NCBI GenBank assembly: GCA_016179875.1
Contig: JACPCH010000124.1
Span: 1-37,632 of the forward strand
Length of the DNA: 37,632 nt
Direction of reading: 5' to 3'
DNA from: Candidatus Rokuibacteriota bacterium
GTDB taxonomy: Bacteria; Methylomirabilota; Methylomirabilia; Rokubacteriales; CSP1-6
Position 1 is the first letter of the stretch. Each line of letters starts with the position of its first letter. Position numbers and translations under genes: made by a program. Below are positions 26,593-34,427 of the stretch, piece by piece. The notes beneath the pieces are model-generated. The model worked only from the letters and a program-made list of their open reading frames with translations, did no database searches and was not told the origin of the DNA.

Positions 26593-27831
26593 ATGCGAAA
26601 GCCTCTCGTGCTGGTCGTGCTGGTGCTGGCGGCGGTGGCGCTCTGCCTCGCCGGCGAGACCGCGGCCCAGAAGGGCCCGATCAAGGTCGGCCTGCTGGTG
26701 CCGCAGACCGGGCCCCTCGCCGGGAACGGCAAGGACATGATCAACGGCTTCGAGCTGTTCTTCGAGCAGGTCGGGTACAAGCTCGCCGGCCGCGAGATCA
26801 AGCTGGTCATCGAGGACGACGAGGGCAAGCCGGCCACCGGCCTCACCAAGGCGCGCAGCCTCGTCGAGGGCCAGGGCATGCACGTGATCGTCGGGCCGCT
26901 CAGCGCCGCCATCGGCTACGCCGTCGCCGGGTACGTGGACAGCAAGAAGATGCCGACGATCTTTCCGATCGTCTCGGCCGAGGACATCACCCAGCGCAAG
27001 CGGAGTCCGTACGTCGTCCGGACCGGGTGGTCGAGCGCCCAGCCCTCGCACCCCTTCGGCAAGTGGGTCGTGGACACCCTCCGCTACAAGAAGATCGCGA
27101 TGATCGCCTACGACTTCGCCTTCGGCTGGGAGGTGGCGGCGGGCTTCCAGCGCAGCTTCGAGGAGGCCGGCGGGCAGGTGGTGCAGAAGCTCTGGCCCCC
27201 GCTCGGCACCGCCGACTTCGGCCCGTACCTGGCCCAGCTCCGCCGCGACGTGGACGCGATCTACTGCGTCTTCTCGGGCGCCGACGCGCTCCGCTTCGGC
27301 AAGCAGTTCACCGAGGCCGGGCTGAAGGCGCGGCTGCCGCTGATCGGCGGTGGCACCTTCACCGACGAGCACGTGCTGCGCGTCCAGGGCGACGAGGTGC
27401 TCGGCGTCGTGACCGCGCTCCACTACTCGGCGGCGCTGGCCACGCCGGCCAACCAGAAATTCGTGAAGGCGTACGAGGCGAAGTACAAGCAGATCCCGTC
27501 CTACTACTCCGAGGGCACCTACGTGGCCGGCATCGCGCTCAAGGCGGCGCTCGAGGCCATCGGCGGCGACATCGAGAACGCCGAGAAGTTCCTGGCCGCG
27601 CTCCGGCGCGTGGATCTCTCCGACGCCCCGCGCGGCCCCATGAAGTTCGACGACTTCGGCAACCCCGTCCAGAACATCTACGTGCGCAAGGTGGAGCGGA
27701 AGGACGGGAAGCTCCAGAACACCATCATCCACACGTTCCCGAGCGTCGGCCAGTTCTGGACCTACAAGCCGGACGAATATCTGAAAAATCCCGTCTACTC
27801 GCGCGACTACCCGCCCTGCAAGCACTGCTAG
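26593..27831 (+). CDS. ABC transporter substrate-binding protein (LivJ/branched-chain amino-acid type)
   Basis: Signal peptide then KGPIKVGLLVPQTGPLAGNGKDMINGFELFFEQVGYKLAGREIKLVIEDDEGKPATGLTKARSLV. Confidence 0.92.
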   Translation: MRKPLVLVVLVLAAVALCLAGETAAQKGPIKVGLLVPQTGPLAGNGKDMINGFELFFEQVGYKLAGREIKLVIEDDEGKPATGLTKARSLVEGQGMHVIVGPLSAAIGYAVAGYVDSKKMPTIFPIVSAEDITQRKRSPYVVRTGWSSAQPSHPFGKWVVDTLRYKKIAMIAYDFAFGWEVAAGFQRSFEEAGGQVVQKLWPPLGTADFGPYLAQLRRDVDAIYCVFSGADALRFGKQFTEAGLKARLPLIGGGTFTDEHVLRVQGDEVLGVVTALHYSAALATPANQKFVKAYEAKYKQIPSYYSEGTYVAGIALKAALEAIGGDIENAEKFLAALRRVDLSDAPRGPMKFDDFGNPVQNIYVRKVERKDGKLQNTIIHTFPSVGQFWTYKPDEYLKNPVYSRDYPPCKHC

Positions 27832-27852
27832 TCTAGGCGGGGGCTGACGGTC

Positions 27853-28749
27853 ATGGCGACGGTCGGGATCGTCGGGCTCGGGCTCCTCGGCTCGGCCGTC
27901 GCCTCGCGCCTCGTCGCCGGGGGCCACGCGGTCGTCGGCTACGACGTGGTGCCCGACCAGGTGAGGGCCCTCGAGGCCCTCGGCGGCCGCGGCGCCGGCG
28001 GGGTGGCGGAGGTGGCGCGGGCGGCGGAGGGCGTCTGCGTGCTGCTGCCCTCGCTGGCCAGCGTGGAGGAGGTCGTCCTCGGCCCGCAGGGCCTCGCGGC
28101 GCGCGGGCGCCCCGGGCAGACCGTGATCCAGATGAGCACCATCTCGCCCGCGCTGACGGAGCGCCTGGCGCGCGGCGTGACGGCGAAGGGGCTCGAGTTC
28201 CTCGATTGCCCGATCAGCGGCACCAGCGGCATGGTCGCGCGCGGCAACGGCACCATCTACGTCGGTGGTGAGCGCGCGGTCTACGAGCGCTGGCGTCCCA
28301 CGCTCGAGTCCATCCTGCCGCGCGCGGTCCTGATCGGCCGCCCCGGCCAGGCGATGTTCCTCAAGCTCATCGCGAACCTGCTGGTGGCGCTCAACTCGGC
28401 CGCCGCCGCCGAGGCGCTCACGATGGCGAAGAAGGCGGGGCTCGACCTGCCGCTCGCCTTCGACACGCTGGCGCTGGGTGCCGCCACCTCGCGGATGTGG
28501 GAGGTGCGGGGCCCGATGATGGTCAAGGGCGAGTTCCCGCCCCAGATGAAGCTCGACCTCTTCATGAAGGACCTGCACCTGATCCAGGAGGCGGCGCGCT
28601 CGGTGGGCGCGCCGCTGCCCCTCACCGACGTCGCCGAGCGCCTGTACGCCGCGGCGATGGCCGCGGGGCACGCCGGCGAGGACCTCTCGGTCGTGATCAC
28701 GGTGCTGGAGTCGCTCGGCCCTCGAGGAACATCGTCAGGGTCCGGATGA
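27853..28749 (+). CDS. NAD(P)-dependent oxidoreductase (3-hydroxyisobutyrate dehydrogenase family)
   Basis: VGIVGLGLLGSAVASRLVAGGHAVVGYD; DCPISGTSGMVARGNGTIYVGG; GQAMFLKLIANLLVA (catalytic Lys). Confidence 0.92.
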   Translation: MATVGIVGLGLLGSAVASRLVAGGHAVVGYDVVPDQVRALEALGGRGAGGVAEVARAAEGVCVLLPSLASVEEVVLGPQGLAARGRPGQTVIQMSTISPALTERLARGVTAKGLEFLDCPISGTSGMVARGNGTIYVGGERAVYERWRPTLESILPRAVLIGRPGQAMFLKLIANLLVALNSAAAAEALTMAKKAGLDLPLAFDTLALGAATSRMWEVRGPMMVKGEFPPQMKLDLFMKDLHLIQEAARSVGAPLPLTDVAERLYAAAMAAGHAGEDLSVVITVLESLGPRGTSSGSG

Positions 28750-29482
28750 ACGCGTCCGCCGCCTCGACCGGCGAGCAGTGCATGGCGCCGGGAAGGATGA
28801 CGAGGCGGGAGCCCGCGATGCCCTCGTGGAGGACGCGGGCCATCGCGGGCGGCGTGCCCGGGTCCCGCTCGCCCACCATCACCAGCGTGGGGCAGCGGAT
28901 CGCGCCGAGGCGGTCGCGCAGGTCCACCCAGCCGATGGCGCGGATCGCGGCCGCGTAGCCCCGCGGGTCGGTGGCGCGCAGCATCGCGCTCACGCGATCC
29001 ACGACGGTCTTGTGCCGCGCGTGGAACTCCGGCGTGAACCAGATCGCCATCGTGCGCTCGATCAGCTCCTCGGTCATGCCGCGAGTCTCGGCGACGCGGA
29101 TCCGGTCATCCCACATCGGCGTCACCGCCGGGCCGTAGCAGGCGGTGGTGTCACAGAGGACGAGGCTCCGGACGCGGCCCGGATGGGCGAGGGCGAAGGC
29201 CATGCCGATGAGCCCGCCCATCGAGAGGCCCACGAAGTGGACGTCCGCGATCCCGAGCGCGTCGAGCAGCTCCCGCAGGTCGCCCGCCATCTGCTCGAGC
29301 GTGTAGGGCCCGGGCGGGACCTCTGAGCCGCCGTGGCCCCGCACGTCGTAGCGGAGCACGCGGTACCGGGCGGCGAGCGCGGCGGCCGGGGCGTCCCAGA
29401 CGTCGAGGGTCGCGCCGAGGGCGTGGGCCATCACCACGACGGGCGCGCCCGCGGGCCCGTCGAGACGGTGGTGGGTCTTCAC
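28697..29482 (-). CDS. Alpha/beta fold hydrolase (3-oxoadipate enol-lactonase-like)
   Basis: VVVMAHALGATLDVWD; LRYDVRGHGGSEVPPGPYTLEQMAGDLRELLDALGIADVHFVGLSMGGLIGMAFA (GLSMGG nucleophile elbow). Confidence 0.9.
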   Translation of the reverse strand: MKTHHRLDGPAGAPVVVMAHALGATLDVWDAPAAALAARYRVLRYDVRGHGGSEVPPGPYTLEQMAGDLRELLDALGIADVHFVGLSMGGLIGMAFALAHPGRVRSLVLCDTTACYGPAVTPMWDDRIRVAETRGMTEELIERTMAIWFTPEFHARHKTVVDRVSAMLRATDPRGYAAAIRAIGWVDLRDRLGAIRCPTLVMVGERDPGTPPAMARVLHEGIAGSRLVILPGAMHCSPVEAADAFIRTLTMFLEGRATPAP

Positions 29483-29904
29483 GGCGCCGGGACGATCGTC
29501 ACGCCCGTCTTGTGCCAGTAGAGCCGGTTCTTGTCCACCGTGACCCGGTCCACGGCGGACAGACAGCGCGCGTCCGACATGATCTCGATCTTGAGATCGT
29601 AGGAGCCGTCGCCGCCGGTCCGGACCAGGCGGAAATTGCACACGCAGCCCTGGGGCAGGCCCTGCAGGAACGGCAGGTCCCGCGAGGCGGCCATGCCGCC
29701 ACCGCCCTTGCTGGCCGCGCCGCCGCCGTCCCAGGAGACGTCGGCGCCGCTCACGCCCTGGCCGTCCGAGGTCCGCACGTGGCCCTTGACGTGGATGTGG
29801 TCGCCGCAGCCGCTGGACTGGCCGGGGTCGGCCCAGGCCGGCGCGCCCGCGCCGACCGTGAAGACGAGAGCGAACAGCAGGCCTCTGGTCATCGTAGCCT
29901 CCAT
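29479..29904 (-). CDS. Hypothetical secreted protein (possible carboxypeptidase-regulatory/Ig-like domain)
   Basis: Signal peptide MTRGLLFALVFTVGAGAPAWA; HVKGHVRTSDGQGVSGADVSWDGG...GGDGSYDLKI; TAATG overlap with upstream gene. Confidence 0.65.
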   Translation of the reverse strand: MEATMTRGLLFALVFTVGAGAPAWADPGQSSGCGDHIHVKGHVRTSDGQGVSGADVSWDGGGAASKGGGGMAASRDLPFLQGLPQGCVCNFRLVRTGGDGSYDLKIEIMSDARCLSAVDRVTVDKNRLYWHKTGVTIVPAP

Positions 29905-30368
29905 TAGCGCGCGACGTAGTCCACGCCGGCGATCTCACGGCTGCCCGGCGCCTTCGCGACGAAGTTCACGTTGGCGATCTCGCGGGTGCCCGGCGACTTC
30001 GCGACGAAGTTCACCCCGGCGATCTCGCGGGTGCCGGGCGCGCGGGCGACGAAGTTGACGCCGGTGATCTCCCTCGCGCCGGGGGCCCGCGCGACGAAGT
30101 TCACGCCGGTGATCTCCCGGCCCCGAGGGGCGCGGGCGACGTAGTTCACGCCGGTGATCTCGCGGCCACGCGGGGGCGACGCCTTGAGCTGCCGGGGCGG
30201 CGCCGCCGGCGCCTGCTGGAGGGCCGGCGCCTGCGGCAGCACGCCCGGCGCCACGCGCTCCCGGACGGCGCCCTTGAGCGCCGGCGCCGTCTGCGTCTGG
30301 GCGCGCGCGACGTGCTCCCCGGTCAGCGCGAGCGCCACGACCAGCAGCCCGAGTGTCCAGGCTCTCAT
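29904..30368 (-). CDS. Secreted protein with six tandem 15-aa repeats (consensus P-x-x-REI[TA]GVN[FY]VA[RK]A)
   Basis: Signal peptide MRAWTLGLLVVALALTGEHVARA; PRGREITGVNYVARA PRGREITGVNFVARA PGAREITGVNFVARA PGTREIAGVNFVAKS PGTREIANVNFVAKA PGSREIAGVDYVAR. Confidence 0.75.
   Translation of the reverse strand: MRAWTLGLLVVALALTGEHVARAQTQTAPALKGAVRERVAPGVLPQAPALQQAPAAPPRQLKASPPRGREITGVNYVARAPRGREITGVNFVARAPGAREITGVNFVARAPGTREIAGVNFVAKSPGTREIANVNFVAKAPGSREIAGVDYVAR
29907..30173 (-). repeat. Six tandem 45-bp coding repeats
   Basis: Repeated motif gcgacgaagttcac(g/c)ccgg(t/c)gatctc... at 45-nt period, matching the 15-aa repeats. Confidence 0.9.
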
Positions 30369-31360
30369 CAGCCCTGAAGATACCGCAAGGCGTTCTCGCC
30401 GAGAATCCGGGCGCGGTCGCGCGCGGTGAGAAACGCGAAGCCCTCGATCTCGGTGACCGAGCGCGCGAGGTCGCCGACGGCGAAGGGCGCGTCGCTGCCG
30501 ATCAGGAGCCGGTCGGCGCCGACGCAGGCGATCCCGGCGAGCAGCGCCGGCGCGTAGTAGGAGAGCGTGTCGAACCAGAGCTGCTCCATGTAGTGCTCGG
30601 GGCTCCGGGTGATCTTGAACGCGGCGCCGAAGGCCTCCCGCCCGACCTGCCAGCCGATGACGAGGCGCTCGCGCAGCGCCGGCAGCGCGCCGCCGAGGTG
30701 CGCCAGGCAGATCCGGAGCCGCGGGTGCCGCTCGAGCACGCCGCCGTAGATCAGGCGCGCGGCGGCGATCGTGGTGTCGAAGGGGAAGCCGACGGCGAGG
30801 TCGAGGCGGTAGTCGTGGAGGTTCCCGTGGCCCGCCGGGTTGATCGGATGGACGAAGAGCGGAACGCCGAGCGCCTCCACGCGCGCCCAGAACGGCGCGA
30901 GGTCCGGGTGGTCGAGCTGGGTGCCGTGGATGTTGGAGCCGATCCCGATGCCCGTGAGCCCGAGACCGTGGATCGCGCGCTCCAGCTCCGCCAGCGCCGC
31001 CTCCGGGCGCTGCAGCGGCACCGCGGCGAAGCCGACGAAGCGGTCGGGGTGCCGCCGCACGACGGCGGCCGTCTCGTCGTTGTAGACCCGGCAGAGCTCC
31101 CGGCCCAGCTCGGGATCGGCCCAGTACATCATCGGCGGGCCGAGCGAGAGCACCTGGCGGTCCACGCGCGCCGCGTCCATCTGCTTCAAGCGCAGCTCGG
31201 GGCTCCAGAACGCCTCGGTGTAGCGCCAGAACCGGATGCCCTCGAAGCAGAGGACGGGCGGCGCGTCCGCCGTGAGGCTCACGCCGTGGCGCGGCCCCTC
31301 GGCGGCGAGCGCCTCCATGAACGCGCGCGGGTAGAGGTGCGCGTGGACGTCGACGACCAC
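30368..31360 (-). CDS. Amidohydrolase family protein (ACMSD-like)
   Basis: MVVDVHAHLYPRAFMEAL (HxH); VPLFVHPINPAG; LRICLAHLGGALPALRERL; LLIGSDAPF. Confidence 0.92.
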   Translation of the reverse strand: MVVDVHAHLYPRAFMEALAAEGPRHGVSLTADAPPVLCFEGIRFWRYTEAFWSPELRLKQMDAARVDRQVLSLGPPMMYWADPELGRELCRVYNDETAAVVRRHPDRFVGFAAVPLQRPEAALAELERAIHGLGLTGIGIGSNIHGTQLDHPDLAPFWARVEALGVPLFVHPINPAGHGNLHDYRLDLAVGFPFDTTIAAARLIYGGVLERHPRLRICLAHLGGALPALRERLVIGWQVGREAFGAAFKITRSPEHYMEQLWFDTLSYYAPALLAGIACVGADRLLIGSDAPFAVGDLARSVTEIEGFAFLTARDRARILGENALRYLQG

Positions 31361-31361
31361 G

Positions 31362-32591
31362 CTACGGGCGCACCGGCGGGTAGCTCCGGTCGTAGGCCGG
31401 CGTCTTGAGAAACTCGTCGGGCTTGTAGGTCCAGAACTGCGACACCATCGGATAGGTGTGGACGACGGTGTTCTGCAGCCGTCCGCCGACCTTCTCGACC
31501 TTCAGGATGTAGACGTTCTGGGTCGGGTTGCCGTACTCGTCGAGCTTGATCGGCCCGCGCGGGTCCTCGGTCGTCTCGCTGGCCTTGCGGATCGCGGCGA
31601 GGAAGCGGTCGCGGTCCTCGACCTGGCCGCCGAGCGCCCGGGCGGCCTCGACGACCCAGCGCCCGGCGCTGTACATGACCGCGTGGAAGTACGACGGCTG
31701 GCGCTTGAGCTTCGCCTCGGCGAGCTGCATGAACGTCCGGTTCGCGGGCGTCGCGAGCGTCGGCGCCCAGATCAGCGACGTCACGGTGCCGGTCACCTCG
31801 TCGCCCATGCCCACCAGCGCCGACTGGTCGGTGAAGACGCCGCTGCCGATCAGCGGCACCGCGCCCTTCAGCGCGCTCTCGCCGTACTGCCGGGCGAACC
31901 GCACGGCCTGCGCGGCGACGAACACCTGGACGACCGCGTCCACGTCGCGCGGGATCTGGGTGAGGTAGGGCGCGAAGTCCATCGCGTTCAGCGGCACCCA
32001 CGTCTTCTGGACCACGCGGCCGCCCGCGTCCTCGAACACGCGCTGGAAGCCGCCGATGCCCTCGTGGCCGAAGCCGTTGTCCATCGCGATGGCCGCGACC
32101 TTCTTGTACTTGAGCACCCTGGCCGCGTAGTCGCCGAGCGCGTGCATCGGCTGGCTCGCGCTGAAGTTGGCGCGCAGGATGTACCTGGTCGGGCGGCGCT
32201 TGGTGAGGTCGTCGGGTGTCGTCAGGAAGAGCGACGGCAGCCGGTCGCGCTCGATCGGCGGCACCAGGCCGTAGCCGATGTTGACGAGCAGCACACCGGT
32301 CAGGACGTGGATCTTGTCCTGGGCGACGAGCTTCCGGTACTTGGCCTGGGCGGTCGCGGGATTGCCCTCGGTGTCCTCCTCGTGGAGCTCGATCTTGCGG
32401 CCGGCGGCCCGGGCGCCGGCCTGCTCGAGCCCCAGCTTGAGCCCGTCGAGCATGTCCTTGCCGGCCTGGGCGAAGATGCCGGACAGCGGGCCGAGGAAGC
32501 CGACGCGGATGGGCTCCTGGGCGGCGGCGGGGCCCGCGCCCGCCAGGCAGACGGCGGCGCAGGCCGATGCGATGAGCGCGCGGATTGTCAT
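31362..32591 (-). CDS. ABC transporter substrate-binding protein (LivJ/branched-chain amino-acid type)
   Basis: Signal peptide then QEPIRVGFLGPLSGIFAQAGKDMLDGLKLGLEQAGARAAGRKIELHEEDTEGNPATAQAKYRKLV. Confidence 0.92.
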   Translation of the reverse strand: MTIRALIASACAAVCLAGAGPAAAQEPIRVGFLGPLSGIFAQAGKDMLDGLKLGLEQAGARAAGRKIELHEEDTEGNPATAQAKYRKLVAQDKIHVLTGVLLVNIGYGLVPPIERDRLPSLFLTTPDDLTKRRPTRYILRANFSASQPMHALGDYAARVLKYKKVAAIAMDNGFGHEGIGGFQRVFEDAGGRVVQKTWVPLNAMDFAPYLTQIPRDVDAVVQVFVAAQAVRFARQYGESALKGAVPLIGSGVFTDQSALVGMGDEVTGTVTSLIWAPTLATPANRTFMQLAEAKLKRQPSYFHAVMYSAGRWVVEAARALGGQVEDRDRFLAAIRKASETTEDPRGPIKLDEYGNPTQNVYILKVEKVGGRLQNTVVHTYPMVSQFWTYKPDEFLKTPAYDRSYPPVRP

Positions 32592-32658
32592 GAAGGGTCT
32601 CTCCTCGGGGCGAGGATATCAAACATCCTCTATACTACGCGCCGGCGGGGGGGAACCC

Positions 32659-33303
32659 ATGGCGCAGCGCATCCGCGGGATCGGCGACGACGAGGCGGCG
32701 GGGGAGGTCCGCGAGGTCTTCGAGGCCTCCACCGAGATGCTCGGGCGGGTGGCGAACCTCGTGCGCATCCTGGCCCACAGCCCGGGCGTCGCCCGGTGGT
32801 TCCTGCCGCTCGTCGTCGCCGTCCGCCAACCGAGCGCCGGCGCCGTGTCCGACGTCCGGCTGCGGAACCTGGCCATCCTGAGGACCTCGATCCTGAACGG
32901 CTGCCGCTACTGAACCGAGCACAACCTCGTGCTCGGTCGAGCACTCGGACTGACCGACGCCGAGTTCGCGGCGCTCGAGGGCGACTGGCGGGCGAGCTCC
33001 CTCTTCGACGCGCGCGCGAAGGCCGTGCTCGGCTGGGCCGAGGCGATGACGCTGAACACCGCCCGGGGGGACGACGGGGCGTGGAGCGAGCTGCGGCGGC
33101 ACTTCGGCGACGCCGAGATCGTCGAGCTGTCGATGGCGACGGCGCTCTTCAACATGATCAACCGGCTGAACGACTCGTTCCGGACGGAGCTCGAGCCCGA
33201 GGAGTACAACCGGCGGCAGCACAAGGCGGTCGGCGTGACGGCGCGCGCCCTGGTGGCGTACGCCTGCCGCATCTGCGGGACGCCGGCTCCGGCCGGCCCG
33301 TGA
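32659..33303 (+). CDS. Probable selenoprotein, CMD/AhpD-like (214 aa, Sec85 encoded by TGA 32911-32913, CxxU motif)
   Basis: MAQRIRGIGDDEAAGEVREVFEAS...RLRNLAILRTSILNGCRYUTEHNLVLGRALGLTDAEFAALEGDWRASSLFDARAKAVLGWAEAMTLN...; TGA is exactly in frame between two CMD-like halves, giving C-R-Y-U-T-E-H where the family has CxxCxxH. Confidence 0.87.
32929..32944 (+). promoter_or_regulatory. Candidate bacterial SECIS apical hairpin for the selenoprotein at 32659
   Basis: GTGCTC (32929-32934) / loop GGTC / GAGCAC (32939-32944): perfect 6-bp stem; loop starts 21 nt after the TGA and begins with GG. Confidence 0.7.
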
Positions 33304-33350
33304 TAGATATAGGGCCCCGCGACGCGCGAGAGACGCGAGAGGAGCGAGCC

Positions 33351-34397
33351 ATGCTGAGACTGCTGGCGCTAGTCCTGTTCCTGGTGATGGCCGTGGTCCC
33401 GCCGCCGGCGGCGGCCCAGGCCCCGGACCCGTGGGCGAAGCTCGCGCCGTTCCCGGAGCCGGCGGAGGAGCTGTACGGGATCGCGGCCGCCGGCAAGCTC
33501 TACGTCTTCGGCGGCCTGGCCCCGGGCTGGGTCCCGCGGGGGCTCGTGTTCGAGTACGATCCCGCCACCAACGCCTGGACCAAGAAGAAGCCGATGGCGC
33601 TGCCCGCCCACCACGTCGCCGTCGCCGAGCTCAACGGCAAGATCTACGTGTTCGGCGGATTCGTGCCGCCGGCGTCCGGGCCGCCGGCCTGGGCCCCGAT
33701 CGACAACGCCTGGGAGTACGATCCGGCGGCCGACAGCTGGAGGGCGCTCGCCCCGATGCCGAGCAAGCGCGGCTCGCCGGTGGCGGCCGCGGCCGGCGGC
33801 AAGCTCTACGTGATCGGCGGCGCCTCGACCCATCCGGGCTCGCCGGCCACGAGCATCCATCCGGCCCGGCCCCACCGCGCGGTCGCGATGGTCGAGGAGT
33901 ACGACCCCGCCACCAACACCTGGCGCGCGCGCTCGCCGATGCCGACCGCGCGCAACCACGCGGCCATCGGCGCCGTGAACAACAAGATCTACGTGCTCGG
34001 CGGCCGCGTCGGGGCGGCGTTCATCGGCGTGGCCAGCAACACCGACGTCGTCGAGGAGTACGACCCGGCCACCGACCAGTGGGGCGCCGTCCGGGCGCGG
34101 ATGCCGACGGCGCGGAGCGCCGTGGCGTGGGGCGTGCACGGCGGACGGATCTACGTGGCGGGCGGCGAGGGCCAGAACGACCAGTTCATGGCCGCGTTCC
34201 GGGCGGTCGAGGCCTACGAGCCGGCCACCAACCGGTGGACGGCGCTGCCGCGGATGCCGGCGCCGCGCCACGGCCTGGCCGGCGCCGCGCTCGGCACCCG
34301 CCTGCACCTGGTGAGCGGCGACGTCCAGTCGGCGGGGATTCCGGGCATGCAGCTGCACTCGCCGAACCACGACGCGATCGAACTTTCCGGCCGGTAG
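33351..34397 (+). CDS. Secreted Kelch-repeat beta-propeller protein
   Basis: Signal peptide; repeated blades KLYVFGG..., KIYVFGGF..., KLYVIGGA..., KIYVLGGR..., RIYVAGGE... with EYDPATN(A/T)W motifs. Confidence 0.92.
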   Translation: MLRLLALVLFLVMAVVPPPAAAQAPDPWAKLAPFPEPAEELYGIAAAGKLYVFGGLAPGWVPRGLVFEYDPATNAWTKKKPMALPAHHVAVAELNGKIYVFGGFVPPASGPPAWAPIDNAWEYDPAADSWRALAPMPSKRGSPVAAAAGGKLYVIGGASTHPGSPATSIHPARPHRAVAMVEEYDPATNTWRARSPMPTARNHAAIGAVNNKIYVLGGRVGAAFIGVASNTDVVEEYDPATDQWGAVRARMPTARSAVAWGVHGGRIYVAGGEGQNDQFMAAFRAVEAYEPATNRWTALPRMPAPRHGLAGAALGTRLHLVSGDVQSAGIPGMQLHSPNHDAIELSGR

Positions 34398-34427
34398 AGA
34401 CCGGCCGCCCAGACGAGGAGAGACGCC

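Noticed and set aside
29907-30173. CRISPR-like array
   Set aside because: Repeats are contiguous 45-bp coding units with no unique spacers and maintain an open reading frame.
32911-32913. TGA as a general sense codon (alternative genetic code) explaining the read-through
   Set aside because: TGA is used as a genuine stop by many genes here (for example those ending at 5302, 6336, 7103 and 36258), so genome-wide reassignment is unlikely; site-specific Sec recoding fits better.
32914-32937. 9-bp hairpin ACCGAGCAC...GTGCTCGGT as the SECIS itself
   Set aside because: Its loop (AACCTC) starts only 9 nt after the TGA and lacks a G in the first two loop positions; the GTGCTC-GGTC-GAGCAC hairpin fits the consensus better. 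Kept only as an alternative fold.
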